Of a stretch of DNA of 64,000 nucleotides, positions 12,526 through 23,164 are shown piece after piece (position 1 is the first letter of the stretch; every line of letters starts with the position of its first letter). Source of the stretch: Cydia pomonella (lineage: Eukaryota; Arthropoda; Insecta; Lepidoptera; Tortricidae). The stretch spans positions 3,100,001-3,164,000 of the forward strand of contig NC_084727.1 in NCBI RefSeq assembly GCF_033807575.1, written 5' to 3'. Under the pieces are notes generated by a model that worked only from the letters and a program-made list of their open reading frames with translations, was not told the DNA's origin and did no database searches. The translations under genes and the position numbers were made by a program.

Positions 12526-13846
12526 TCAAACGGATTGGCCAATTTCTGAGTTCAATTCATTCGTACTCCGATCGGGCGGACGTGTGGAATGAAAGCCCTT
12601 TTGCAGCATAAGATGAAGACGATGCAGCAACCACCAGGTACTTCGTCCGTTGCTTTGATGGACGCTACTTAGGCGCCATTCATTTCCTTTCCTCCAACGT
12701 TCTTTTAAACGATATATATCCTCGCTAAACTCTCCACTGATAAGTATCGTCTCTTGAGCGAATGATGGAGCCCGATACCATTGTACTAGGCCACCGTAGA
12801 ACGACCGGATCACAGCCTCGCCGCCGCCCAAGATGCTCATCAACGCTATCAACACGCAGCTACATACAATCGTGCCGTCGTATGAGTCATACCGGGCCGC
12901 AGGCTCTTCGCCGCATTTTCCGACATTGCGTGCCCTCCCGCACTCCATACTCATACATTCCGTCTCGTCACCACATGAGGACTCATCCCGGATCGTAGCC
13001 TCTATGCCGCTAGCTCGGTATCGGTGTGCCCTACCGCACTGACAGAATTGCGCTGGGTCGTCACACGATGAGTCGCACCGGGCCGCAGCCTCCACGCCGC
13101 CGCTCGATGAGTCCCGCCGGGCCACAGCCTCCACGCTGCCGGCTTCGGCTAGGTATTCCCTTCCGCACCCACATAAATGCGCCGGGTCAACACACGGCGT
13201 GTCGCTCCGGACCGCAGCCTTAACGCCGCCGGTTCCGGGCCCGCGCCCTCCGTCGCGCCGCCCACGCCTAATACTCAAGGCGCGCATACCACTACCGCTC
13301 GATGACTCTCGCCGGGCCACGGCCTTAACGCCGCCGGCTCCAGCTCGGTACTCCCTTCCGCACTCACATAAACGCGCCGGGTCGATACACGGCGTGTCGT
13401 GCCGGACTGCAGCCTCAACGCTGCCGGTTCCGGGCCCGCGCCCTCCGCCGCGCCACCCGAGTCGCTCACTCTCGTGGTGCAGCTCCTCAACTACACCACC
13501 GCTGCCGCCGCCGCCCGAGGTGCTAACCGGCGCCGCAATCACGCCGCTCACCTCCGCGTGCCTCCCCGCGGCCTCGAGTGTATGAGCCAGGTCAACCTCT
13601 TCCTTCTCGCATCCCGTGGGTTCCATGTGTTTGGTTACTAGCTTCACAAGTTGGTCGAATGTCATATCTTCGGGATATGTCGGCGAGCATATATCGCACA
13701 TTAACAAATACATTGTATTTCCGACAGCAGTAATCAATAACGGCACCTTCATTTACCAAAATGTACTGTTTTATTCGACGAATATACACCGACCACTGTT
13801 TGGTTGATACATCAAACGGCTCTAATGTCCCGATATCGATATGCAT
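12526..13846 (-). pseudogene. broken gag-like frame with cysteine-rich repeats
   Basis: On the - strand a start at 13846 opens a gag-like N-terminus (MHIDIGTLEPFDVSTKQW). The frame is lost at about residue 33 and the gag-like similarity continues in another frame from 13752 (KVPLLITAVGNTMYLLMCDI). After about 50 more residues this second frame enters a GC-rich region (about 12780-13590) encoding at least three diverged repeats of the form DPAxLCxCGREY followed by an acidic/serine stretch. It ends at 12526. The gag-like assignment comes from recognising this N-terminus as typical of insect Ty3/gypsy-type elements. The cysteine-rich part is not an ordinary CCHC knuckle array and I do not recognise it. 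The open frames on the opposite strand look like shadows of the GC-rich repeats. Confidence 0.65.
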
Positions 13847-13911
13847 TTTTCACACACAACTTAACGAATTTAACCCAAAAAACACATAAAAAATTTAAAT
13901 TTCGTCGCCAA

Positions 13912-14035
13912 TGCAGTGAATCAAAGGCCGGTTGACAGCTGACTGAATATCATTTATTATTTAGTTCTACATACAACTTCATAGGTGGCCAGTAATAATA
14001 GAGATTCCTTATATAACCTACTTACATATACTACA
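13912..14035 (-). repeat. 5' LTR of the compact retroelement
   Basis: 124 bp. On the - strand its TATATAAGG box could drive transcription toward lower coordinates. The putative primer-binding site lies directly after it. Confidence 0.9.
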
Positions 14036-14100
14036 GATAAGTTTCAGGGTGGTTTCAGACATGCGTACTCAAGGGAGACTCGACGAGGGTGCGGAGTGTT

Positions 14101-14215
14101 AGTGTCGGCATCGCGCATGTAACTCCTCTGGAGTTGCAGGCGTACATAGGCTACGGAGACTGCTTACCATCAGGCGGGCTGTATGCTTGCCACCGACGTA
14201 GTATTAAAAAAAAGC
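14101..14215 (+). repeat. copy of the GGCGTACATAGGCTACGG repeat family
   Basis: Contains CTCTGGAGTTGCAGGCGTAC, CTACGGAGACTGCTTACC and CCACCGACGTAG with an A-rich end. This 3'-anchored repeat recurs at 19410-19790, 20245-20625, 44790-44886, 53480-53632 and 63168-63292. The common A-rich terminus and variable 5' extent fit the 3' end of a non-LTR element or SINE. Confidence 0.75.
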
Positions 14216-14319
14216 GTATGCTTCTGCGCGTACACGGTCGTTTCGTGGGTACACGAGCTTACACGCGCGTTACTTTTTCTTACATTTGGTCTATACTTAC
14301 GAGGTCACACGCGCGCAAG

Positions 14320-14650
14320 GCTCGGAACCGGTTTATTTTGGTTTTCCTCCGAACTTTTATAAGAACGCGAACGTTGTAAGAACTTTATTGTAACCTAAAA
14401 AACGGTTTATTCGACGAGCGACGAGACGGCCGGCCAGCCTCGTGGTATGCCACGTAAACAAACATAGACACCGACATAGGAAGAAAGCGGTTTTCATTGC
14501 TCTAAACCGGTTAATTTGACAAGAACTGTATAAAAACTCCTTAAAACTGGTATAAAAATAACGGTTTTTTAGAGCGAAACCGAAATTAAAAGGTTTTGCG
14601 CCAAGTACATGATAAGGGTTTGAAATTTAACCGGTTTCCGAGCCATGCAG
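14320..14650 (+). repeat. dispersed repeat R3 (AACCGGTT-rich)
   Basis: About 325 bp repeated at 28110-28435: shared blocks include TTTTCCTCCGAACTT, TTCGACGAGCGACGA, ACACCGACATAGGAAGAAA and GGTTAATTTGACAAGAACTG. The piece at 15180-15235 repeats its end. AACCGGTT-like motifs recur through the unit. No coding; class unknown. Confidence 0.7.
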
Positions 14651-14989
14651 GCGCGTACGGCTTAGAAGTTTCACACAGTTGTTTCTATAGCCTGGTTCGG
14701 TGTGGTACAAAGTACATATTTTGTTTTTGACGATTACCTAATACAATCAGTTGATTGTTTTAATCATTAGCTTATCTAGTTCCGGCATAAATTAATACAT
14801 GTCAGCGGGGGAGTTATAAACGAATAAATACATACGCCTTTAAGCCCGAAACTTAATACTTTTACTTTATACTTTTGAAACTGCTCGAACATAAAGCTAT
14901 ATTTATAAAATTTACGCTATTAAATAAAATATAATTGAAGTCATTCAGCCCGAGTAGCAACACTAGCAACCAAAACCAGTGGGGGAAAC

Positions 14990-15180
14990 TGCAGCGTTCG
15001 GGCGTTCTCGGCTCCGTTCGGCTCATCATTGCTACGAGCAATTATTAGGGTTGGCACAACTTGAGAACTTGCGTTTGCGTGCACGACCACAGATAAGATA
15101 ATCACTTGAATTTTGACCCTAAATAACCGAAAGGGATAGTTATTAGAAAGGGACAACATAATTCGTCCCTGAATAGCTGA
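14990..15180 (+). repeat. dispersed repeat R1
   Basis: Shares CAATTATTAGGGTTGGCACA, CACAGATAAGATAATCACTT and AATTCGTCCCTGAATAGC with the copy at 22430-22640. Non-coding. Confidence 0.65.
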
Positions 15181-15283
15181 CAATGGTTTTGCGCCAAGTA
15201 CATCGGTTTGGAAATTTAACCGGTTTCGGAGCCTCGTGCGAAGCGTGAATGAAAGAAGTGAATGTGTGTTTAGTTCACGATTA

Positions 15284-15355
15284 TAATCTTCCTCGCGTTA
15301 TCCCGGCTTTTTGCCACGGCTCATGGGAGCCGCTTGGCAAGTAATCCCAAGAATA
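15284..15355 (-). repeat. SINE family B terminal fragment
   Basis: About 70 bp of the family B 3' end in reverse (CGCGTTATCCCGGC, CCACGGCTCATGGGAGCC). The rest is missing. Confidence 0.7.
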
Positions 15356-16549
15356 GGGATGATGACACGTTGAATTTTATAACAAAATCTAGTAAAATAG
15401 ATAGCAAATGAGCAATTTATCGCAATAATGTGGTAATTAAAATAATATATGAAAATGATAAAAAAATTTAGGACCTCAAAGTTTCAAAATTAAAGGTTTT
15501 TTTTTCCAAAAAGGAATATAGTAAGGGTACCATTCGATTCCTTACATTTTATCCAAAAAAATATTGTATCGCAAATATATACATAAACGCAATATTTCAC
15601 GGACAAAATCGCAATTTTCATGTTTTTATACTTCAAGATGGGCTCTCAGTGACCGTGACGTCACGTTTGCTTATCGCTTTGTTGGGAGCGTTTCGCGAGT
15701 GAAGTACGAGTACGACTGTCGGACTTTGACTATCATTTCTGACTTTTGTATTGCTTTAATCAGGGATCGGAAACCGGTATTTTTTCGTTCTTTGTTAATT
15801 ATTTCATTTCTAATTGGGCAATCTAATAATACGAAGTCGTTATCTAAAAACACAACAGAGTCCTATATTTTGAGTATAAAATAAACCGAAATATATTTCA
15901 AAGTTTTTCCAAAAAAAACCGGTTCCGATCCCTGGCTTTAATGCAATGGGTCCCATATAGACATTTGATTCTAAAAACGAACCTGAACGATTGATACCAT
16001 TAATAAGAAATTGTCATCTAACCTATTGGCGTATGAAGTAGGAACTAGTTTTTACGAAAGCCGCGTTTTCACTTAGTGTTCTGAGCAAACATTTAGTTTT
16101 GAGGAAATGTTTGCTCTAACCATTTAATATTGGACCAAGTGTTCAAATTGTAGTCATTCATGTACCAAATGATTCTTGTTTTCAGCAAAATTGAGAACCG
16201 AAACGCCACATCTCACTGCAAAATTTGGAAAAGACTCCCAAAAAACCTCATTAAAAAAGAGGTTTAAAAGAGAAAATGAAAATTTGAACTGTTGGAGCCG
16301 CTAGTTTAGGAAACGATTATTTAAGTACGTTACCAGTTTTTGAATAAATACTAATAGTTACGTCGTAATCTTGAATGAAAAAGGAAGCATTTTACAAAAT
16401 ACGCTCGTCTGTAGGAATAAGGACTCTTAACGAACAAACGATTGCTCGCTCAGAACTGTTCAGAACAGTTAGTATAACCGCGGCTAGAACTTCCAAGTCA
16501 GAGGGGAAATAACTGTTGTTACTTAGTTTTCATTTTCTTCGTTATTTGT

Positions 16550-16800
16550 GCAATAATAGTACATTACGATACAAGTACGAAAAATAGGAAATTCGAAACG
16601 AGTGGCGATAAATTAAAAACCGACCGAAGGGAGTGTTTTAAATCGACACGAGTTGCGAATTCCCTATTCGCACATGTATCGTACAACGTTTTACAGTACA
16701 TATGGCCCTTTAAATGTGCGACACAGTAACGTAATATGCTAATTTTCGCACTAGTGCGGTAAAGTAGCACCATATGTACTGTAATAGTACTTTATTGCAG
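16550..16800. repeat. palindromic repeat, TACAGTACATATGG family
   Basis: Contains inverted copies of ACATGTATCGTA and CAGTACATATGG. The same blocks form a similar structure at 52435-52640 and a fragment at 7795-7880. MITE-like foldback; ends not defined. Confidence 0.55.
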
Positions 16801-16939
16801 AGGCCGGGAAACGGCAATTCGTGGACGAGTTTCGATTTGGTCGGACGACGCGAAGCGACAAAGACGAATCCACGAATTGCTGTTCCTGGCGAGGCATATA
16901 TAGGGCTTTTCTACAAACAAGCGAAGGAATAAGGTAAAA

Positions 16940-17205
16940 TAATAAATAAATAAATATTATAGAACATAATTACACAAATTGACTAAGTCCCACAGTAAGC
17001 TCAATAGGGCTTGTGTTGAGGGTACTTAGACAACGATATATATAATATATACATATTTATAAATACTTAAATACATATAAAACACCCATGACTCAGGAAC
17101 AAATATCCATGCTCATCACACGAGTAAATGCCCTTACCAGGATTTGAACCCGGGACCATCGGCTTCATAGGCAGGGTCACTATCCACTAGGCCAGACCGA
17201 TCGTC
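16940..17205 (-). mobile_element. tRNA-derived SINE, family A
   Basis: Reverse-oriented copy: head at the right (A and B boxes in complement, GGATTTGAACCCGGG), tail AATAAATAAATAAATATT at the left. Full length. Confidence 0.85.
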
Positions 17206-17284
17206 ATAATAACCATTTAAACATCAAGCATCACTCAAATCGAACTCAAAAACGTCAAAAAACTATTTCCCACTTTAATTCATT

Positions 17285-17830
17285 TCTTAGGGTTCCGTAG
17301 CCAAATGGCAAAAAACGGAACCCTTATAGATTCGTCATATCCGTCTGTCTGTCCGATTATGTCACAGCCACTTTTTTCCGAAACTATAAGAGCTATACTG
17401 TTCAAACTTGGTGAGTAGATGTATTCTATGAACCGCATTAAGATGTTTACACAAAAATAGAACAATAAAACAATAAATTTTGGGGGTTCCCCATACTTAG
17501 AACTGAAACTCAAAAAATCTTTTTTCATCAAGCCCATACGTGTGGGGTATCTATGGATAGGTCTTTAAAAATGATATTGAGGTTTCTAATATAATTTTTT
17601 TCTAAACTGAATAGTTTGCGCGTCAGACACTTCCAAAGTGAAAAATGTGTCCCCCCCCCCCTGTAACTTCTAAAATAACAGAATGAAAAATCAAAAAAAA
17701 AAATATATGATATACATTACCATGCAAACTTCCACCGAAAATTGGTTTGAACCAGATCTAGTAAGTAGTTTTTTTAATACGTCATAAATGGTACGGAACC
17801 CTTAATGGGCGAGTGCGACTCGCACTTGGC
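17285..17830 (-). repeat. dispersed repeat R4 (GGGTTCCGTA...GTGCGAGTCG)
   Basis: Long copy of a family with GGTTCCGT/ACGGAACC near both ends, CCGTCTGTCTGTCCG inside, and CGAGTGCGACTCGCACTTGG at the right end. Other copies or parts: 27163-27447, 30498-30694, 60238-60320 and 61493-61938. Non-coding; class not known to me. Confidence 0.7.
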
Positions 17831-18537
17831 CGCTTTTTTAAAAGTCAAAGGCACAAGTTATTCTGCCATTCAGTACCATTCAATATTCGTTCATTCAATA
17901 TAATTGTGTATTATAAGCTGTATGTCCACGTATGAGATCCTTAAGAAATATTTACTTACTTATTTCAGTATGCAGCGAATGCGTTCATACGTTCCCGTAT
18001 GCCACATGGTAGTGAATGACATGCAAGTTTTTGAGAGCTTGTAAATTAACAAAGCAGTTGCATTATTGTCTCTAAATATAGACGGCCTCAAGCATTCTTT
18101 GACAATGTTGGCAATTTTCATACGCATTGGAACGAATTCTATAACGAATGGGGAAAAGTCGTTTACTTCCTTATTGAGTAGTCCCATTTATATACCTAAT
18201 ACTATGGGGAAGAAACCTACCATTATTTAGCAGAGATCTATAGCACAGTTAAACTAAGAAAGTGTATACTAGAAATTTATTCAGTGTTTACATGAGAACT
18301 GTTATTGACCGACTGACATACATAAAAGTAAACAAACAATTTATAGAACCGTTGCTACACAAATACAAATTTGACAGGGTGCCGTCTACTGCCAGTACTG
18401 TGGCCCCTTAAAATAGGCGTAACCAGATTCTACAAATATCACATTAACATAATATTTCAATACATCCTACATATAATGCAATATCTGCAAGATTTTTTTC
18501 ATCACACGTGCTCGAAAAAGATCTTATTTCATGCAGG

Positions 18538-18753
18538 TAGGGCTGCCATCTCGAATTTCGCCAAACCCGAACAAAGATTCAAAAAACCCGGACATTTGGC
18601 GTAAATCGCATTTTTTTCCCGGACGTGTCTGAAAATAATATTTTTTAAAAACAAGACCTTTAATTTTACATGTAGTTTTAATGTGCTTGTGCTCCCCCGG
18701 CCGGCCTCCAAACTAGGACAAATCCGGGAAAACCCGGACGGATGGCAGCCCTA
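18538..18753. mobile_element. hAT-type MITE with 8-bp target duplication
   Basis: A 216-bp unit begins TAGGGCTGCCATC and ends with the exact inverse GATGGCAGCCCTA. The 8-bp sequence CATGCAGG is present on both sides (18530-18537 and 18754-18761). A related unoccupied sequence occurs on the - strand near 62418-62496: there one CATGCAGG joins directly the flanks found on either side here (ATCTTATTTCATGCAGG and TTGTTCCCGTGGGAGTTATG). Internal CCCGGAC/GTCCGGG repeats are subterminal. No coding. Confidence 0.92.
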
Positions 18754-19409
18754 CATGCAGGTATACTGAAGGACAAAGGCCTATATTGTTCCCGTGGGAG
18801 TTATGGATTGTGAAAAAAAAAGGTTTTTTGCTTTTTTTTGCTAGTAATTCATACGAATTAACTAGGTATCAATGACTTTTACTTTTAAAATATTAACGTT
18901 TATAATTTAGTACTTTATTCATGTTTAAAAATATTTAATTTGATTAATTTAATAGCCGTTCAAAATATTTTTACACAATTTTCAACTGTGCCTTCGATTC
19001 CTAAACTCTCAAAACATGACAATATGGCGGACAAATGTTAAAATGTCACCGTATTTAAGAATTATTTCGCTTAAAATTTAGTTTTTTCTTCGCAAGAGTG
19101 ATGAAAAACATTGTGTATAACTCCAGGGGCAAGAATATTGTTACTGCCTGTGGCTGTCGTGAATATATAGACTCTCGTACAATATTTCACTTATCCCCCT
19201 CGTTGCTCAATGTACTATTAACTGACCGAAGCGTTAGCGAAGGTCTCCATTTTGACTCCGGCATTTTGTTTTCGTATGTCCGGATGTCCTCTACAGGTCG
19301 CAATTCATAACCGATTCTCAAGAAATCATGTGACCAGATTCTATGATTAAATAGATTTTTGTCGATCCAGTTTTGGATATTTTTCAAAATGCGGAAATTG
19401 GCATAAAGG

Positions 19410-19790
19410 ACTTTTTAGACCCGGGTACGTCCTTAAACTACGTCCAAAAGAGAGGTATGGGCATTGTGAATGTCATCTCGCTTTGTGTGGTAGGGCACAG
19501 CGCAGCGGATGTCATTCCAGATCTAGAGCAGAGCCCAACTGGGGAAGTACCTCCACATTACAGAAAACCGCAGCCAAATAACATTAGACCCTACTCATAG
19601 TGTTGTGTTCCTGCCGGTGAGTAAGGTTGCCAGAGGTCAAGGGGGGGGGGGGGGGGGGGGGGGCTCGGTTAGCAACGCGCATGTAACTCCTCTGGAGTTG
19701 CAGGCGTACATAGGCTACGGAGACTGCTTACCATCAGGCGGGCCGTATGCTTGTTTGCCACCGACGCAGAATAAAATAAAATAAAAGCGT
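19410..19790 (+). repeat. longest copy of the GGCGTACATAGG family
   Basis: About 380 bp, extending upstream of the usual 3' block through GAATGTCATCTCGC and CAGAGCCCAACTGGGGAAGT, interrupted by a 23-nt G run (19641-19663). It has an inverted partner at 20245-20625, leaving a spacer of about 450 bp. Confidence 0.75.
19641..19663. repeat. poly-G tract, 23 nt
   Basis: Uninterrupted G run inside a dispersed repeat. Other copies have a short GAGGGGTGGGAGGGG stretch here, so this is a local expansion or a sequencing artefact. Confidence 0.85.
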
Positions 19791-20244
19791 CAATAGCGTC
19801 TATTATGAGTTCACTGTGTTAACGATTTAACGAACTAAGTATTTTTCACTGTTACATTTACTAAGCTTAAGGCGAGGTCTACAGCTTAGAGAACCTCTTG
19901 TTCAAATAAACCAGTGGCTTTGTGACCTGTAGACCTCGTCGACATAGCTTAAAACTGAATAAATAAATGGCTCCGTAATAACACTATAATTTTTTTACGT
20001 GATGATATAGTTAATACAAAGATTAACGAACTGATAGCGTGTGGATAAGATTTGCAGCTAATCAGTTACATTTCTTCGGTTGCATAACATACAAACACAA
20101 ATAGAATAGTTATTTGTTTTATAAGGGACAAAGTTGTTGTTTAAGCGCTCGTGATAATATTGATACCCGAGCAAGCGAAAGATTCTAAAATTCGAGAAGT
20201 GGAATCTTGGGCGTTACGAGTTTCAATGCACGAGGGTTAAACAC

Positions 20245-20625
20245 TCTTTTTTTTTTAATACTACGTCGGTGGCAAACAAGCATACGGCCTGCCTGATGGT
20301 AAGCAGTATCCGTAGCCTATGTACGCCTGCAACTCCAGAGGAGTTACATGCGCGTTGCCGACCCTAACCCCTCCCACCATCGTTGAGCTCTGGCAACCTT
20401 ACTCACCGGCAGGAACACAACACTATGAGTAGGGCCTAGTGTTATTTGGCTGCGATTTTCTGTAAGGTGGAGGTACTTCCCCAGTTGGGCTCTGCTCTAG
20501 ATCTGGAATGACATCCGCTGTACTGTGCCCTACCACACAGAGCGAGATGACATTCACAATGCCCATACCTCTCTTGTGGACGTAGTTTAAGGACACCCGG
20601 GTCCAAACTCTCCCACTCTCCCACC
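20245..20625 (-). repeat. inverted copy of the GGCGTACATAGG family
   Basis: Reverse-complement partner of 19410-19790, from the CCACCGACGTAG end at the left to the CACCCGGGTCC block at the right. High similarity by eye; lacks the G run. Confidence 0.75.
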
Positions 20626-22007
20626 CCACCCACTCTTCCCCACTTTACTGAAACACACAATTATTCACCACACCAACACGAGGAGGAAAAAATCAAACCA
20701 AATCAAATCCAAGTGAACACAATAAAAAATATATCATTCAAAATCACCATTTAAATGTAAATTCTACCAGCTATGCAGCTGACATGAGGAAGCAACTCAT
20801 AATTTGCATCTGATAACGTTGCCCCACATGTGGATAAAATGCAACTTTCTCATTCGTTTTTGAACAATCAAAAGGGCCTTTGTAAAAAAAATTCACCACA
20901 CCAACTTGGTGACGTGACGTTTCGTTACCAGGCATAAATGAAATATAGGATAAAACACGAGTCGGTTTCACTTACAAATACTACAATTTGGTTAGCAGTA
21001 GCCTTCACACTGTGTCGTGACACGTCGTGAGGACTAGGGAATACCAGAAGAATTATTATTATTATTATTTATTTATTCATAAAACAATATTTACATTGTG
21101 TTTGAATTATAATTATTATAAAACTACTTAAAACTACATGAACAAAAACAACAAACATGCAACTAATATTAAAATTAAGACATAAAAACACGAAAAGTAA
21201 CAAAATGGGAATTAGGATTTAATTACAATATAAATGTAGGATGTCAAATTGTTAATTTAGAAAATAAAAACTAGAATTATCAATAAGATGACACGAAAAA
21301 TACAGATAAAATAGGAAATAATTTAGGTCGCAATTCTCAACTGAATCTCGTGAAATTTTGTTAGCAGGTTCAGTAGCTACATATAATTTTTCTGTCGTTT
21401 CGTTTTTTGTAAAATGTTTTAAAAGGTGGAAATTGGCACACCTAAAGGACTTAAGTGCGATTAAGGTTTCTGGCATTTTAGACCATTATGAGTACGCTGT
21501 GAAAATGGCTCAACGAAGTATTTTATTGTTTTTACATGTTTTAAACTTATGGTACAAGCTATGCGAACGTAGGAGTGGATGTGGTGTTTACTGCAAAGGT
21601 TTCAATGTATCATCCGTTGCCTGATACGAGAGATAAACCACCTACGAACAATGGTTTGAAATTCTTTCACTGTCATATGTTGCACATTGAAGAGTTTTGG
21701 TATGTAGATATAAACGGATGGAGGAATTGTGGGAAACGTCTTGCATGAGGCGTTGTTTTGAAGGACGCGGAAAATCCTTTTACTACGGATCGATGCGAAA
21801 ACGGGAGAATTTATTGTTACGATGTATTACTCGTATATTATATGTCACTAGCTGTAGGGTCGGCTCTTTGTCATTTGTCACCATGACAGTCACGTTCTAA
21901 CAAGTATGTAAGCGCGAAAGTGACGGGCATAGTGACAAGTGATAAAAATAGAATACTGCCACCGCTGAGCCCAAAGTTATATAATCGAATTAATAAAATA
22001 AATGATA
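20626..22007. other. gene-free stretch
   Basis: Holds pieces of the foldback family at 25760-26346 (20105-20250 and 20650-20990, e.g. ACATGTGGATAAAAT), an ATT microsatellite near 21050-21075, and a segment at 21855-21960 with inverted blocks (GTCATTTGTCACCATGAC, GTGACAAGTGATAAAAATAG) also seen near 5290-5340. No supported gene. Confidence 0.45.
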
Positions 22008-22141
22008 TCGTCGGTTATATACGAGTGTAAACCTGCTAAATCCATTTTTGAAATTTATTTATTTTTAACTTATTTAGTAGGTACAAATTTCTCTGTTTTT
22101 AAAAATGGATTTGGCAGGTTTACAATCATAACCGACGATAT
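22008..22141. repeat. foldback, 134 bp
   Basis: The arms pair over about 50 bp: left ATATCGTCGGTTATA and AAACCTGCTAAATCCATTTTT, right AAAAATGGATTTGGCAGGTTT and TAACCGACGATAT. MITE-like. Confidence 0.7.
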
Positions 22142-22429
22142 TATAAATTAACACTTAAAGTATGTAAGTCAAAACTTACTACATTAGCTGGAGATCTGTA
22201 TTACACTCTCTCTCACGAAGGGTATAAATCTAATTTGCCTTTACTCTATTTAATAGTTCTTGTTAAATGTTCCTTTGTGAGGTGAAACTAAATATATATC
22301 TTATTATATTTTTTATTCTGTTATCTCGTGGCTACCTTGAGGATAAACAATTAGCGAACTGAGAGAGTTAGTTTCGGACAGCAGCTGGCTTGTTGGGAAT
22401 TGGAATAAGGGCTTCTTGTACATTACCAG

Positions 22430-22640
22430 GGGGGCGACACTCCTCCTTTCGGGCATTCCCGGCCCCTGTCGGCTCAGCATTGCTCCGAGCAATTATTAGG
22501 GTTGGCACAACTTGACCTCCCTATGCGTGCACGGCCACAGATAAGATAATTACTTGAATTTCAACAACCCTAAATAGCCGAAAGGGATAGTGCCATACAT
22601 TTAAAAGGGACAACACGATTCGTCCCTGAATCGCTGTCAA
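22430..22640 (+). repeat. dispersed repeat R1
   Basis: Close relative of 14990-15180 (CAATTATTAGGGTTGGCACA, TCGTCCCTGAATCGCTG). Non-coding. Confidence 0.65.
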
Positions 22641-22907
22641 ACTTCGGTTTGTACGGTAGTACTATTATTTATTGTGACATTACTTTTAATACTGACCTTT
22701 GTGCGCTTTATTTTTCAGTTCACATCAGTCAGTTTTATTGGGATTATTATTATTATGAGACCGCCTTGCACTTGGCCGAATTACCGAAATTAGAAGACAG
22801 AACCACAGGATATCACCATTCTCGTAATTAGTTTTATCATGGCCGATTAAATCAGATTTCCAGCATTTGGTGGATACCTAGATAGAGTTTCCTATTCTGT
22901 ACAGGCG

Positions 22908-23036
22908 CCGTTAGATATATCGGAGCGGCCGAGGTGCTCACAAATATCTGAACACGCCTCTATTATCAAAGCGTTAGAGTGCGTGTCCAGATATTTGTGA
23001 GCACCTCGGTCTCTCCGATATATCTGATAGCGACTG
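22908..23036. repeat. palindromic MITE-like element
   Basis: A near-perfect palindrome with arms of about 60 bp: GATATATCGGAGCGGCCGAG and its inverse around a centre with CTCTATTATC. The same family is at 37197-37325. It lies just before the truncated retroelement at 23165. Confidence 0.75.
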
Positions 23037-23164
23037 TACAATATAAAGCTCAATTTCACTGTATCGTATGTCCCAAAAATCGTCCACTGAATAACGAAAA
23101 ATAAAAGGAGGTTGTGAGCCAGCCGTCCATGCCTTACGCACGTACCTCTTAAATTCATCTTGTG

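Larger units (their letters stand above)
12259..14035 (-). mobile_element. compact LTR retroelement (gag-only), 1777 bp
   Basis: Two 124-bp direct repeats (12259-12382 and 13912-14035) appear identical. Read on the - strand they begin TGTAGTATATG and end TTCACTGCA, the TG...CA form of LTRs, and contain a TATATAAGG box and AATAAA-like sites. The 5-bp sequence GATAA flanks both outer ends (12254-12258, 14036-14040). A purine tract (AAGAGGGAGAGA on the - strand) directly precedes the 3' LTR, and a possible primer-binding site (TTGGCGACGA) directly follows the 5' LTR. The 1.5-kb interior carries only broken gag-like sequence and no reverse transcriptase or integrase, so it would need a helper. 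It resembles TRIM-type or internally deleted Ty3/gypsy elements. Confidence 0.9.

Noticed and set aside
12762..13641. Several + strand frames in the GC-rich part of the LTR element
   Set aside because: The element reads on the - strand (LTR order, purine tract and gag-like N-terminus). The + frames are arginine/proline-rich shadows of repeated GC-rich sequence.
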